Shown: in pieces, positions 1 to 5,497 of the stretch
Position numbering within the stretch: position 1 is the first letter of the stretch
Layout of the letters: each line of letters begins with the position of its first letter
Assembly (NCBI GenBank): GCA_041689775.1
Contig: JBDNFP010000495.1
Location: 1-7,812, forward strand
DNA from: JBDNFP01 sp041689775
GTDB lineage: Bacteria; Bacteroidota; Bacteroidia; Cytophagales; Spirosomataceae
Length of the DNA stretch: 7,812 bases
Direction of reading: 5' to 3'
Translations under genes and position numbers: made by a program
Notes under the pieces: generated by a model
What the model was told of the DNA's origin: nothing
What the model saw: only the letters and a program-made list of their open reading frames with translations
Databases searched by the model: none

Positions 1-56
1 ACGATTGGCACTCTTTTTAGAACTTTCGTAATTTCGTCGATGAGGCTCTGCTTCAT
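1..56 (-). CDS. 5' end of an unidentified leftward gene, cut by the window edge
   Basis: On the minus strand an ATG at 56-54 opens a frame that runs to the window edge and encodes MKQSLIDEITKVLKRVPI. The residue mix (charged, amphipathic helix-like) is typical of a real N-terminus. It is divergent from the pseudouridine synthase, so the 57-261 spacer probably serves both genes. No family can be named from 18 residues. A second open minus-strand frame, from an ATG at 108-106, also reaches the edge, but its Ser/Asn/Arg-rich product looks less like protein, so I prefer the ATG at 56. Confidence is modest because so little of the gene is visible. Confidence 0.42.
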   Translation of the reverse strand, partial: MKQSLIDEITKVLKRVPI

Positions 57-222
57 GGGAAAAAAGGAGATTTGTTGTTGAGGAACTACAAAAATCCGAT
101 TTTCCCATTTAATCCTTTCATTTTAGTAGGGTACAGTAGTATTGTTTGACTAAGCAAAAGATTTAGAAGTTAGGTAGGGCTGATGTTTTGGCAGGTCGGG
201 AGTATTCCATTTTCTGAAGCCT

Positions 223-230
223 TACATTTG
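223..230 (+). promoter_or_regulatory. Candidate Bacteroidota -7 element (TAnnTTTG)
   Basis: TACATTTG at 223-230 matches the Bacteroidota -7 consensus TAnnTTTG exactly. It lies about 30 bp before the ATG at 262, so transcription would begin near 236. No TTG stands at the usual 17-23 bp upstream; the nearest is about 32 bp away, at 188-190. The -33 half is therefore weak. If the element is real, the GTG at 232 could not be the translation start of the next gene. Confidence 0.35.
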
Positions 231-261
231 TGTGAATAATACAAAAAAAGAACCCTTCTTT

Positions 262-879
262 ATGGATACAGAACCAGACCCTGCGCCACTCCACCGCTAT
301 TTTCTCCTGAACAAACCCTATGGTATGTTATCACAGTTCAAGGGGCATCCGGGAGCTCCTATGCTGTGCGATTTGGGTATTGAGTTTCCGGAAGGCACGC
401 ACCCCATTGGACGGTTGGATGGTATTTCGGAGGGCTTGCTGGTACTTACTACCAATAAGAAAGTAACGAAGCTATTGTTTCAGGGGGAAGAACTGCACAA
501 ACGCACCTACCTGGTTCGGGTATACCGGGAAGTGAGTAAGGCAACGGTCGAGAAACTACGATCTGGCGTTATAATCCGGATAAAAGGGAATGTAGATTAT
601 CAAACTACCCCCTGCGAAGTAGAGTTAGTGCCGGAGCCACAGGACTTATTTCCGGCTGGATACGACATTCGGGTTGGTACCCCGTTTTCGTGGCTGCGTA
701 TGACTTTAACCGAAGGAAAGTTTCGTCAAATTCGTAAAATGTTAACCACCGTTCGTCATCCCGTACAGCGCCTGATCCGGGTTAGCATTGAGGGTTTAGA
801 ACTGGGGGCCGTTCAGCCCGGTCAGATTCAGGAAGTAGGGGAAAAAGAATTTTTTAAAAAGCTCCGCATCCGGTACTAA
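262..879 (+). CDS. rluE: 23S rRNA pseudouridine synthase, RluE-like (RsuA family)
   Basis: This enzyme isomerises a specific uridine to pseudouridine in ribosomal RNA; E. coli RluE acts on U2457 of 23S rRNA. Numbered from the ATG at 262 (205 aa), residues 13-26 hold the LNKPYGMLSQF motif. The catalytic aspartate is D53 in PIGRLDGISEGLLVLT, and the C-terminal family signature EGKFRQIRKM is at about 151-160. There is no N-terminal S4 RNA-binding domain, which separates RluE-type proteins from RsuA and RluB/F. The frame also opens at GTG 232, adding ten residues, but a -7 promoter element ends at 230 and GTG starts are uncommon in this phylum, so I chose 262. The gene appears complete and ends inside the convergent creatininase-family gene. 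The family call is firm; RluE rather than another small RsuA-family member is likely from the motifs and the missing S4 domain. Confidence 0.9.
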   Translation: MDTEPDPAPLHRYFLLNKPYGMLSQFKGHPGAPMLCDLGIEFPEGTHPIGRLDGISEGLLVLTTNKKVTKLLFQGEELHKRTYLVRVYREVSKATVEKLRSGVIIRIKGNVDYQTTPCEVELVPEPQDLFPAGYDIRVGTPFSWLRMTLTEGKFRQIRKMLTTVRHPVQRLIRVSIEGLELGAVQPGQIQEVGEKEFFKKLRIRY

Positions 880-1640
880 GGCCGGTACATTTCTTTGGTA
901 TCAGCCTTGGCTAGCTCGTAGTAAAATTCACCTAGTTTAGCGGTCAGGTCTTCAAAAAAATCTTCTCCTTTTTTAGCAGTAGCCTTTTTTGGGTTGCCAA
1001 TGCCGGTATCAGTCGTTACCTGCGACCACTTGCGTTCGGTCCAGGCCCAGCCTTCCCGGAAAGCCGCTACGCTATGTAATTTGGCGGTACCGTCCCCGGC
1101 TTCTTCCAACGGGAGTACTAGGTCGGGCCGGAGGTGCATCATCAGGCTGGTTTCCAGCTCGTCGGCGTGGTCGCCTTTTTCTTCAAAGTAGTTTTTTCTA
1201 TCCAGAATAGTAAACCAAAAGCATAAACTCAGGTGCATCTTGGGGTACCGCACGCCTAGTTCGCGGAGCATGGGTTTGAAATCATTTCCTCCGTGGCTAT
1301 TCAGAATCAGTAGTTTATGAATTCCCTGCCGGTTTAATACTTCTACGATGTCATTCAGTACTGCCAGTTGGGTGCTGGGATGCATGTTGATATCCAATAA
1401 AATATCCGTCTGCCCACTGTTTACGCCAAACGGTATGGTAGGTAATACAATTACTTTGGCTCCTTTTTCCCAGGCTTTGCGGGCCGATTCGGCCGCGATG
1501 TAATCAGCTTCGTAAACATCAGTACCATAGGGTAGATGGTAGTTATGGGCCTCGGTCGCACCCCAGGATAGGATGGCTAGTTCAAATTTTTCGTTTTGAA
1601 TGGCTTTCCAGGTAGTTTCTGCAAGTAGGTAGGGACGCAT
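876..1640 (-). CDS. Creatininase-family amidohydrolase
   Basis: This is a cytoplasmic metal-dependent amidohydrolase of the creatininase (creatinine amidohydrolase) family, 254 aa from the ATG at 1640. Visible metal-site motifs are GATEAHNYHLPYGTD at 27-41 (candidate ligands E30, H32, D41), NSHGGN at 114-119 (H116) and DHADELETS at 157-165 (E163). They correspond to the family's E-x-H, GTD, HGGN and HAGE-ETS blocks. The family includes creatininase, the mycofactocin peptidase MftE and a riboflavin-pathway amide hydrolase (ArfB). No neighbour here points to any of those pathways, so the substrate is unknown. The frame extends upstream to an ATG at 1697, but conserved sequence begins at MRPYLLAETTW, so I chose 1640. 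It overlaps the pseudouridine synthase stop by 4 bp, tail to tail. The family call is firm and the substrate open. Confidence 0.87.
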   Translation of the reverse strand: MRPYLLAETTWKAIQNEKFELAILSWGATEAHNYHLPYGTDVYEADYIAAESARKAWEKGAKVIVLPTIPFGVNSGQTDILLDINMHPSTQLAVLNDIVEVLNRQGIHKLLILNSHGGNDFKPMLRELGVRYPKMHLSLCFWFTILDRKNYFEEKGDHADELETSLMMHLRPDLVLPLEEAGDGTAKLHSVAAFREGWAWTERKWSQVTTDTGIGNPKKATAKKGEDFFEDLTAKLGEFYYELAKADTKEMYRP

Positions 1641-1723
1641 AGCATATTCTTTTTTTATGAAGTAGGATAGGGGTCCATTATAATGAAGATTGTCCACAGT
1701 TTATACAATTAATTCAGTCAATC

Positions 1724-1739
1724 AAACACATATGTGTTT
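1724..1739. repeat. Perfect 16-bp palindrome in the divergent spacer; possible operator
   Basis: AAACACATATGTGTTT reads the same on both strands without a mismatch. It lies between the leftward creatininase-family gene and the rightward ceramidase-like gene, about 29 bp upstream of the candidate -33 element at 1768. A loopless, centre-symmetric site in a divergent promoter region is typical of a dimeric regulator's binding site. No regulator gene is visible in the window. Having no loop and no suitable run of T, it is a poor terminator. Confidence 0.4.
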
Positions 1740-1767
1740 TTTGGTTAAAATAACGCCGGAGACGCTT

Positions 1768-1795
1768 TTGCCTGAAGATAACCTTCGTACTTTTG
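1768..1795 (+). promoter_or_regulatory. Bacteroidota-type promoter for the ceramidase-thioesterase unit
   Basis: TTG at 1768-1770 is followed after 17 bp by TACTTTTG at 1788-1795. Together they match the phylum consensus TTG-N17-23-TAnnTTTG in both halves. Transcription would start near 1800-1803, giving a leader of about 80 nt before the ATG at 1883. The promoter points rightward toward the two-gene unit that follows. Confidence 0.6.
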
Positions 1796-1882
1796 AAAGC
1801 TTATACTGTACATGGTACCCGACCGGTTCGTAATTATTCGGATCATGGAAAGGCATTAGCGTTACTAAATTTTTGACTACTC

Positions 1883-3238
1883 ATGAGATTTTTAAAGATA
1901 ACCCTGAAAGTACTAGGAGGGCTTGGAGTATTCCTTGCGGCGGTGTTAGTAGCCACGGTTACCACTATTGATTATACACCTTATCAGGAGATGGATTATT
2001 ACCGGAGCTGGAAGAGCCAGATCAGCAAGGTGGGTTTTAGTACCGATACCTCAGCCCAGGCAGTGCAGGCCGGTTGGGCCAAAGTAAACTTTACACCAAC
2101 AAGCCCGTTACCCATGGCTGGCTACGGAAACCGGAGAGGAAAATCCTACGAAAGTGTACACGATTCGGTATTTGTTCGGGCTATCTATCTGGATAATGGG
2201 CTTCAAAAGGCAGTTCTCTTGGTAGCCGATTTGCTGATTATTCCGCCCACGGTCACGGATGCCTTCAAAGCCCGCCTGCCCGAGCTAGGGCTTAGTTTTG
2301 ACCAGGTATATATGAGCGCTACCCACAGTCATAATAGTATTGGCGGATGGGGAAATACCATTACCGGAGAGCTATTTTCTGGTATGTACGATCCGGCCGT
2401 GGAAGCCCGTATCGCGGATGCGATGGTGGAAGCCGTCAAGACAGCACGGCAAAAAGCGCAACCGGTGGAGGTTGGGTACATGGAAGCAAAAGATACCGTT
2501 GACATAAAAAACCGGTTGAAAGGCCTTGAAAACACTACTATTGATCCCTGGATCAGGAGTATCGAATTCAGAGGTGATGGTACCACTGCTTTGTTAAGTA
2601 CTTATGCCGCCCACGCGACGGTACTTGACTCACGTACCTACGTGCTCTCCCGGGACTACGCTGGGGCTTTGGTCGATTCCTTGGAAGATGGAGAGGTGGA
2701 CTTTGCTATGTTTATGGCCGGGGCGGTGGGGAGCATGGGACCGATGGAAGTAGGGCTTACCGAATTTGAGCAGGTGGGTCATCAGGCCGATGGCGTCGAG
2801 GGAGCTATTGAAAAAAATATGATGGGTATAAAAACCCAGCCTGTAAATCTTCTACGCACGGCTATGGTACTTCTGCCGCTTCGCAAGCCTAGTCCACGGT
2901 TGAACCAAACCTTTGCTTTACGGCCTTGGGTTTTTCGTTGGGCCTTTGGTGATTATCCCTCCTTCGTAAAAGCAGCCCGGATCGGTGATATTCTGATGGT
3001 AGGTTTACCCTGCGATTTTTCGGGAGAGTTGGTGGCTGAGCTTAGCCGTTATGCTTCCAACAAGGGTTTACGTCTGATCATCACAAGTTTCAATGGAGCC
3101 TACGCAGGCTATGTTACCGACGACCGACACTTTGATAAAGATCAGTACGAAACAATTACGATGAGCTGGTTTGGTCCCTACAACGGAGCCTATTTTCAGG
3201 AAGTAGTCAAAGATGTGATCGATAAATTTGCTATTTAA
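1883..3238 (+). CDS. Membrane-anchored neutral/alkaline ceramidase-family protein
   Basis: This 451-aa protein resembles the N-terminal catalytic domain of neutral/alkaline non-lysosomal ceramidases, zinc amidases that cleave the N-acyl bond of ceramide. Residues about 8-28 form an uncleaved-looking hydrophobic anchor, placing the rest outside the cytoplasm. Family blocks are AGWAKVNFTP with PMAGYGNRRG (63-86), ATHSHNSIGGWG (146-157, candidate zinc ligands H148/H150), YAAHATVL (241-248, H244) and SRDYAG (256-261). Also present are MAGAVGSMGP (278-287) and a C-terminal FNGAYAGYVTDD stretch (403-414). Near residues 375-382 it has LPCDFSGE, where characterised members place a metal-binding glutamate, so D378 or E382 may substitute. 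It lacks the C-terminal domain of the roughly 650-700-aa ceramidases, as many Bacteroidota homologues do. It stands 9 bp before the thioesterase gene. The family call is good; ceramide as the actual substrate is unproven. Confidence 0.8.
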   Translation: MRFLKITLKVLGGLGVFLAAVLVATVTTIDYTPYQEMDYYRSWKSQISKVGFSTDTSAQAVQAGWAKVNFTPTSPLPMAGYGNRRGKSYESVHDSVFVRAIYLDNGLQKAVLLVADLLIIPPTVTDAFKARLPELGLSFDQVYMSATHSHNSIGGWGNTITGELFSGMYDPAVEARIADAMVEAVKTARQKAQPVEVGYMEAKDTVDIKNRLKGLENTTIDPWIRSIEFRGDGTTALLSTYAAHATVLDSRTYVLSRDYAGALVDSLEDGEVDFAMFMAGAVGSMGPMEVGLTEFEQVGHQADGVEGAIEKNMMGIKTQPVNLLRTAMVLLPLRKPSPRLNQTFALRPWVFRWAFGDYPSFVKAARIGDILMVGLPCDFSGELVAELSRYASNKGLRLIITSFNGAYAGYVTDDRHFDKDQYETITMSWFGPYNGAYFQEVVKDVIDKFAI

Positions 3239-3247
3239 ACCAACAAA

Positions 3248-3799
3248 ATGTCTCAAAAACCCCGTCCCGTCAGCTTCTCGCAAACGACACTAACCGAACT
3301 GATGATCCCGTCTTATGCCAATTTTGGCGGGAAAATACACGGTGGTACTATCCTATCATTGATGGATAAGGTAGCCTATGCCTGCGCTTCGCGTCACGCG
3401 GGTGCCTACTGTGTTACGGTAAGTATCGACGAAGTGATTTTTTTGCAGCCGGTTGAGGTGGGAGATTTAGTATCGCTCCACGCGGCGGTTAATTTCATTG
3501 GTCGGAGTTCGATGGTAATTGGTATCCGGGTTATTGCAGAAAATGTCCGGACTGGTGTACAAAAACATACCAATACGTCGTATTTTACAATGGTAGCCAA
3601 AAATGACGCTGATAAGCCAACCGAGGTGCCACCACTGATTCTTGAAAATCGAGAAGATACCCGTCGGTTTTTGGAAGCCATTACGCGTCGGGAATTGAAG
3701 GAGAGTTACAGGGATGCCTTCGACAATGAAAAAACGCGAATGACTTTGGATGATGAAATGAAGAAATTGAAGGATTATCGCTGTGAAATAGGTTGGTGA
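3248..3799 (+). CDS. Acyl-CoA thioesterase, hotdog fold (YciA/BFIT-like)
   Basis: This cytoplasmic enzyme probably hydrolyses acyl-CoA to free fatty acid and CoA. The hotdog domain covers about residues 10-118 of 183. The signature helix is at 25-50 and includes NFGGKIHGGTILSLMD, with D40 as the usual catalytic aspartate of the YciA/BFIT group. The strands VTVSIDEVIFLQPVEVGD (57-73) and the VQKHTNTSYFTMVA stretch (104-117) match the rest of the fold. Residues about 130-183 form a charged helical tail. The start is only 9 bp after the ceramidase-like stop, with no promoter or terminator between, so the two are probably one transcription unit. Acyl-chain length preference cannot be read from the sequence. 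Confidence 0.88.
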   Translation: MSQKPRPVSFSQTTLTELMIPSYANFGGKIHGGTILSLMDKVAYACASRHAGAYCVTVSIDEVIFLQPVEVGDLVSLHAAVNFIGRSSMVIGIRVIAENVRTGVQKHTNTSYFTMVAKNDADKPTEVPPLILENREDTRRFLEAITRRELKESYRDAFDNEKTRMTLDDEMKKLKDYRCEIGW

Positions 3800-3929
3800 A
3801 GTAGAATAGTGAAGCAGCCTCAAAGTGGGGAAATAAATAATCAAAATATACCTTACGTCGGTGCTGTTAGCTAGGCCCGTTTTTTACAAATAGAAATTAG
3901 TTAATTCACCTCTACAATAAAGTACTCTC

Positions 3930-4556
3930 ATGAAAGGAATCAGTACCACCTACCTTCTTGCCGCAGTCGTAATGCTAGGGAGCTGCGCGCGTCAGTATCC
4001 GGTTTTCAACCAAATGCCTACCAATGCATATATTGGTCAGCCGGATCGAGTTTACATTACCAAAAAAGCTACTGAGGTAGCAGCAGTGAGTACTCCTGAG
4101 AAAGTTTTAGCAGTTGTTGAAGCAAAGGAGGAGATTAGTCTTGCGAAGGTTGATGCTGATCCTCGCCTGTCTGAAATGTTGAAAGAAAACAGCCCTAAGC
4201 AACTAGATGAGCAATTAGTGGGCGCCTTAGCTACCACTCAGGGTCAAAAGCTGATGGCAAAACCAGCAATTGCGGCTCAGATAGAAAAGATACGAACCAT
4301 GCTTGTCCAAATGGATCTGCAAAAAATAAATCCATCGGATGTGAAGATTGGCAAAAGCAGCAATTTTGTGGATAAAACCATCAAAAAGCACATGGGACCA
4401 AGTGCGGCAAAATCGCTTAACCGCGATTTAAGAATTGGCCTAATACTCATCGGTATTGCTATCCTCGTTGGACTGATTCCTGGCCTTGGTTTAGTCTCTG
4501 CCATCCTTGGTATAGTTGGAGTCGTCTTTGCTATTCTTGGGTTACTAGCCATGTAG
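3930..4556 (+). CDS. Hypothetical lipoprotein with a C-terminal hydrophobic hairpin
   Basis: I do not recognise a named family for this 208-aa protein. The N-terminus is a signal peptide with the lipobox LGSC; C19 would be lipidated, anchoring the protein to a membrane outside the cytoplasm. The middle (about 30-165) is polar, Lys/Glu/Ala-rich and probably helical, with QLDEQLVGALATTQGQKLM around 91-109. After a basic stretch (KSLNRDLR, 161-168) come two Gly-rich hydrophobic segments at about 169-183 and 186-207, joined by a short Pro-Gly turn. The second contains repeated GLxxxxLGxxG-like spacing. The gene has 130 bp upstream with no clear promoter and ends at a strong terminator, so it is probably transcribed alone. 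Coding status is supported by length and by the coherent signal-peptide and membrane-segment architecture. Confidence 0.75.
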   Translation: MKGISTTYLLAAVVMLGSCARQYPVFNQMPTNAYIGQPDRVYITKKATEVAAVSTPEKVLAVVEAKEEISLAKVDADPRLSEMLKENSPKQLDEQLVGALATTQGQKLMAKPAIAAQIEKIRTMLVQMDLQKINPSDVKIGKSSNFVDKTIKKHMGPSAAKSLNRDLRIGLILIGIAILVGLIPGLGLVSAILGIVGVVFAILGLLAM

Positions 4557-4582
4557 CCATTCTGGCCCAAAATAAATTTCTT

Positions 4583-4626
4583 AACGCCAATCTGAAATAG
4601 TGTATTCAGATTGGCGTTTCCTTTTC
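4583..4626 (+). terminator. Intrinsic terminator after the lipoprotein gene
   Basis: The arms AACGCCAATCTGAA (4583-4596) and TTCAGATTGGCGTT (4605-4618) pair perfectly over 14 bp around an 8-nt loop. The T-rich tract TCCTTTTC (4619-4626) follows on the plus strand. The stem begins 26 bp after the lipoprotein stop codon. It separates that gene from the DUF2141 gene, whose ATG lies about 20 bp after the tract, so the latter must have its own start site or depend on read-through. Confidence 0.85.
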
Positions 4627-4646
4627 ATAAACTTTATTTTTAATAC

Positions 4647-5066
4647 ATGTATTCAGTATTGATTACCCTTTTGACCCTATTAGGAACCATGGAAGCACCT
4701 AATTCAACCTTAGAAGTTGAGATTACGAACATAAAAAAAGTAGATGGAAGCCTTCGGGTGGCGCTTTATAAGCCTACCACGGAGAAATTCGGCACGGCCA
4801 AACCAGATTTTCACAAAGTTATCCCGGTAGGAAAATCAGGTAAAATAATATTCAAATTTGAACTCGAACCCGGGGATTATGCCATTGCACTCTACCATGA
4901 TATCAATAATAATAACCAACTCGACAAGAATATGGTAGGCTATCCCAAAGAACCCTTTGGATTTAGTAACAACTTCCGCCCAGTACTTTCAGCTCCCAAC
5001 TTCAAAGACTGCGCTTTTAAGGTTTCTGGGGCCAGTAAAAGTATTTCTATCACCCTGATTGATTAA
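4647..5066 (+). CDS. Exported DUF2141 domain protein
   Basis: This 139-aa protein has a short hydrophobic N-terminus (about residues 1-16), probably a signal peptide though without the usual basic residues. A DUF2141 beta-sandwich-like domain follows (about 22-138). Diagnostic pieces are GSLRVALY (34-41), the EPGDYAIALYHDINNN block at 74-89, QLDKNMVGYPKEPFGFSNN (91-109) and the APNFKDCAFKV end. The D85-x-N87-x-N89-x-x-L-D93 spacing resembles an EF-hand/dockerin-type calcium loop, a common feature of the family. The biochemical role of DUF2141 is not established. It follows the lipoprotein gene's terminator closely, with no clear consensus promoter. The family call is confident; function unknown. 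Confidence 0.85.
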   Translation: MYSVLITLLTLLGTMEAPNSTLEVEITNIKKVDGSLRVALYKPTTEKFGTAKPDFHKVIPVGKSGKIIFKFELEPGDYAIALYHDINNNNQLDKNMVGYPKEPFGFSNNFRPVLSAPNFKDCAFKVSGASKSISITLID

Positions 5067-5325
5067 AAGATTCTAAGAGATTTTCTTTCGGTTTTCGCCT
5101 GCAATAAATGCTTTTGTCGCAGTTCATTGAACGGTCAAAAAACTGTTTGAGTTAAATTTTATGAGGAAAAATGAGTTTTTTTTGACGGGGATAGGCACCA
5201 GATCCGAAGTTTGGCAGCGCCGAAAGAGGATTTTTGGGTTCTAATGTAGCATTATCAGTAAAGCTATGTAGATTTGTTTGGTTACTACATGTTGTACTAA
5301 GTACTAATGCATAATTAGTTTGTAT

Positions 5326-5390
5326 TAGACTTTATTCGGAAAGATTGATTTCACCCGCCCACGCGTAAAAATTTATTCGAATAAAGTCTA
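5326..5390. repeat. 13-bp inverted repeat with a nested 14-bp palindrome
   Basis: TAGACTTTATTCG at 5326-5338 is the exact reverse complement of CGAATAAAGTCTA at 5378-5390, with a 39-bp spacer. The right arm overlaps a separate perfect palindrome, TTTATTCGAATAAA, at 5372-5385, so the unit TTTATTCG occurs twice in plus orientation and once in minus. The spacer contains a locally GC-rich patch, CACCCGCCCACGCG, in otherwise AT-rich DNA. It could be a small hairpin element, a MITE-like remnant, a regulator-binding cluster or a structured leader. No flanking target duplication is obvious. Confidence 0.55.
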
Positions 5391-5450
5391 TTATTAATTT
5401 AGTCAAATTACTGGCTAATATTCTATATATCAAATATTTACAAAAAGGTA

Positions 5451-5478
5451 ACAGCTACAAGCTAATAGCTATCAGCTA
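5451..5478 (+). repeat. Four tandem NNAGCTA heptamers just before the acylase gene
   Basis: ACAGCTA, CAAGCTA, ATAGCTA and TCAGCTA follow each other with exact 7-bp spacing, each sharing AGCTA at its end. The run stops 19 bp before the chosen acylase start at 5498. It may be a degenerate heptanucleotide repeat subject to slippage or a dispersed intergenic repeat; a regulatory role is speculative. Confidence 0.6.
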
Positions 5479-5497
5479 CTTAATGCTTACTAGACTA

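Larger units (their letters stand above)
5067..5497. other. AT-rich intergenic region with no convincing gene
   Basis: This 431-bp spacer separates the DUF2141 and acylase genes. I see only one short plus-strand frame of 27 codons (ATG 5161 to TAA 5244), with no family resemblance. The right half is rich in inverted repeats: ACTAAT/ATTAGT at 5303-5308 and 5314-5319, the 13-bp pair at 5326-5390, and the heptamer run at 5451-5478. A perfect -7-like TAGATTTG occurs at 5269-5276, but no TTG lies at the right distance upstream, so a promoter call is weak. No tRNA-like or strong terminator structure was evident. Confidence 0.6.

Noticed and set aside
989..1210. Plus-strand ORFs opposite the creatininase-family gene
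   Set aside because: They are shadow frames. The minus-strand protein carries all the conserved motifs, while these have Arg/Ser/Pro-rich compositions typical of antisense translation.
3467..3844. 125-codon minus-strand ORF over the thioesterase gene
   Set aside because: It lies antisense to a clear hotdog enzyme, has no recognisable domain and is Ile/His/Thr-rich as expected of a shadow frame.
3860..3886. GC-containing stretch before a run of six T as a terminator for the thioesterase gene
   Set aside because: The T run is present, but I could not find a stem of useful length just before it.
5129..5148. AACGGT/ACTGTT hairpin after the DUF2141 gene as a terminator
   Set aside because: It is a 6-bp stem that needs a G-U pair, it has no T tract after it and it lies over 60 bp past the stop codon.
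5161..5244. Short plus-strand ORF of 27 codons in the long spacer
   Set aside because: It is very short, rich in Arg/Phe, lacks a promoter or family resemblance, and is within chance expectation.
5269..5276. TAGATTTG as the acylase promoter
   Set aside because: The -7 match is perfect, but no TTG lies 17-23 bp upstream and the start codon is more than 200 bp away, so I did not list it as a promoter.
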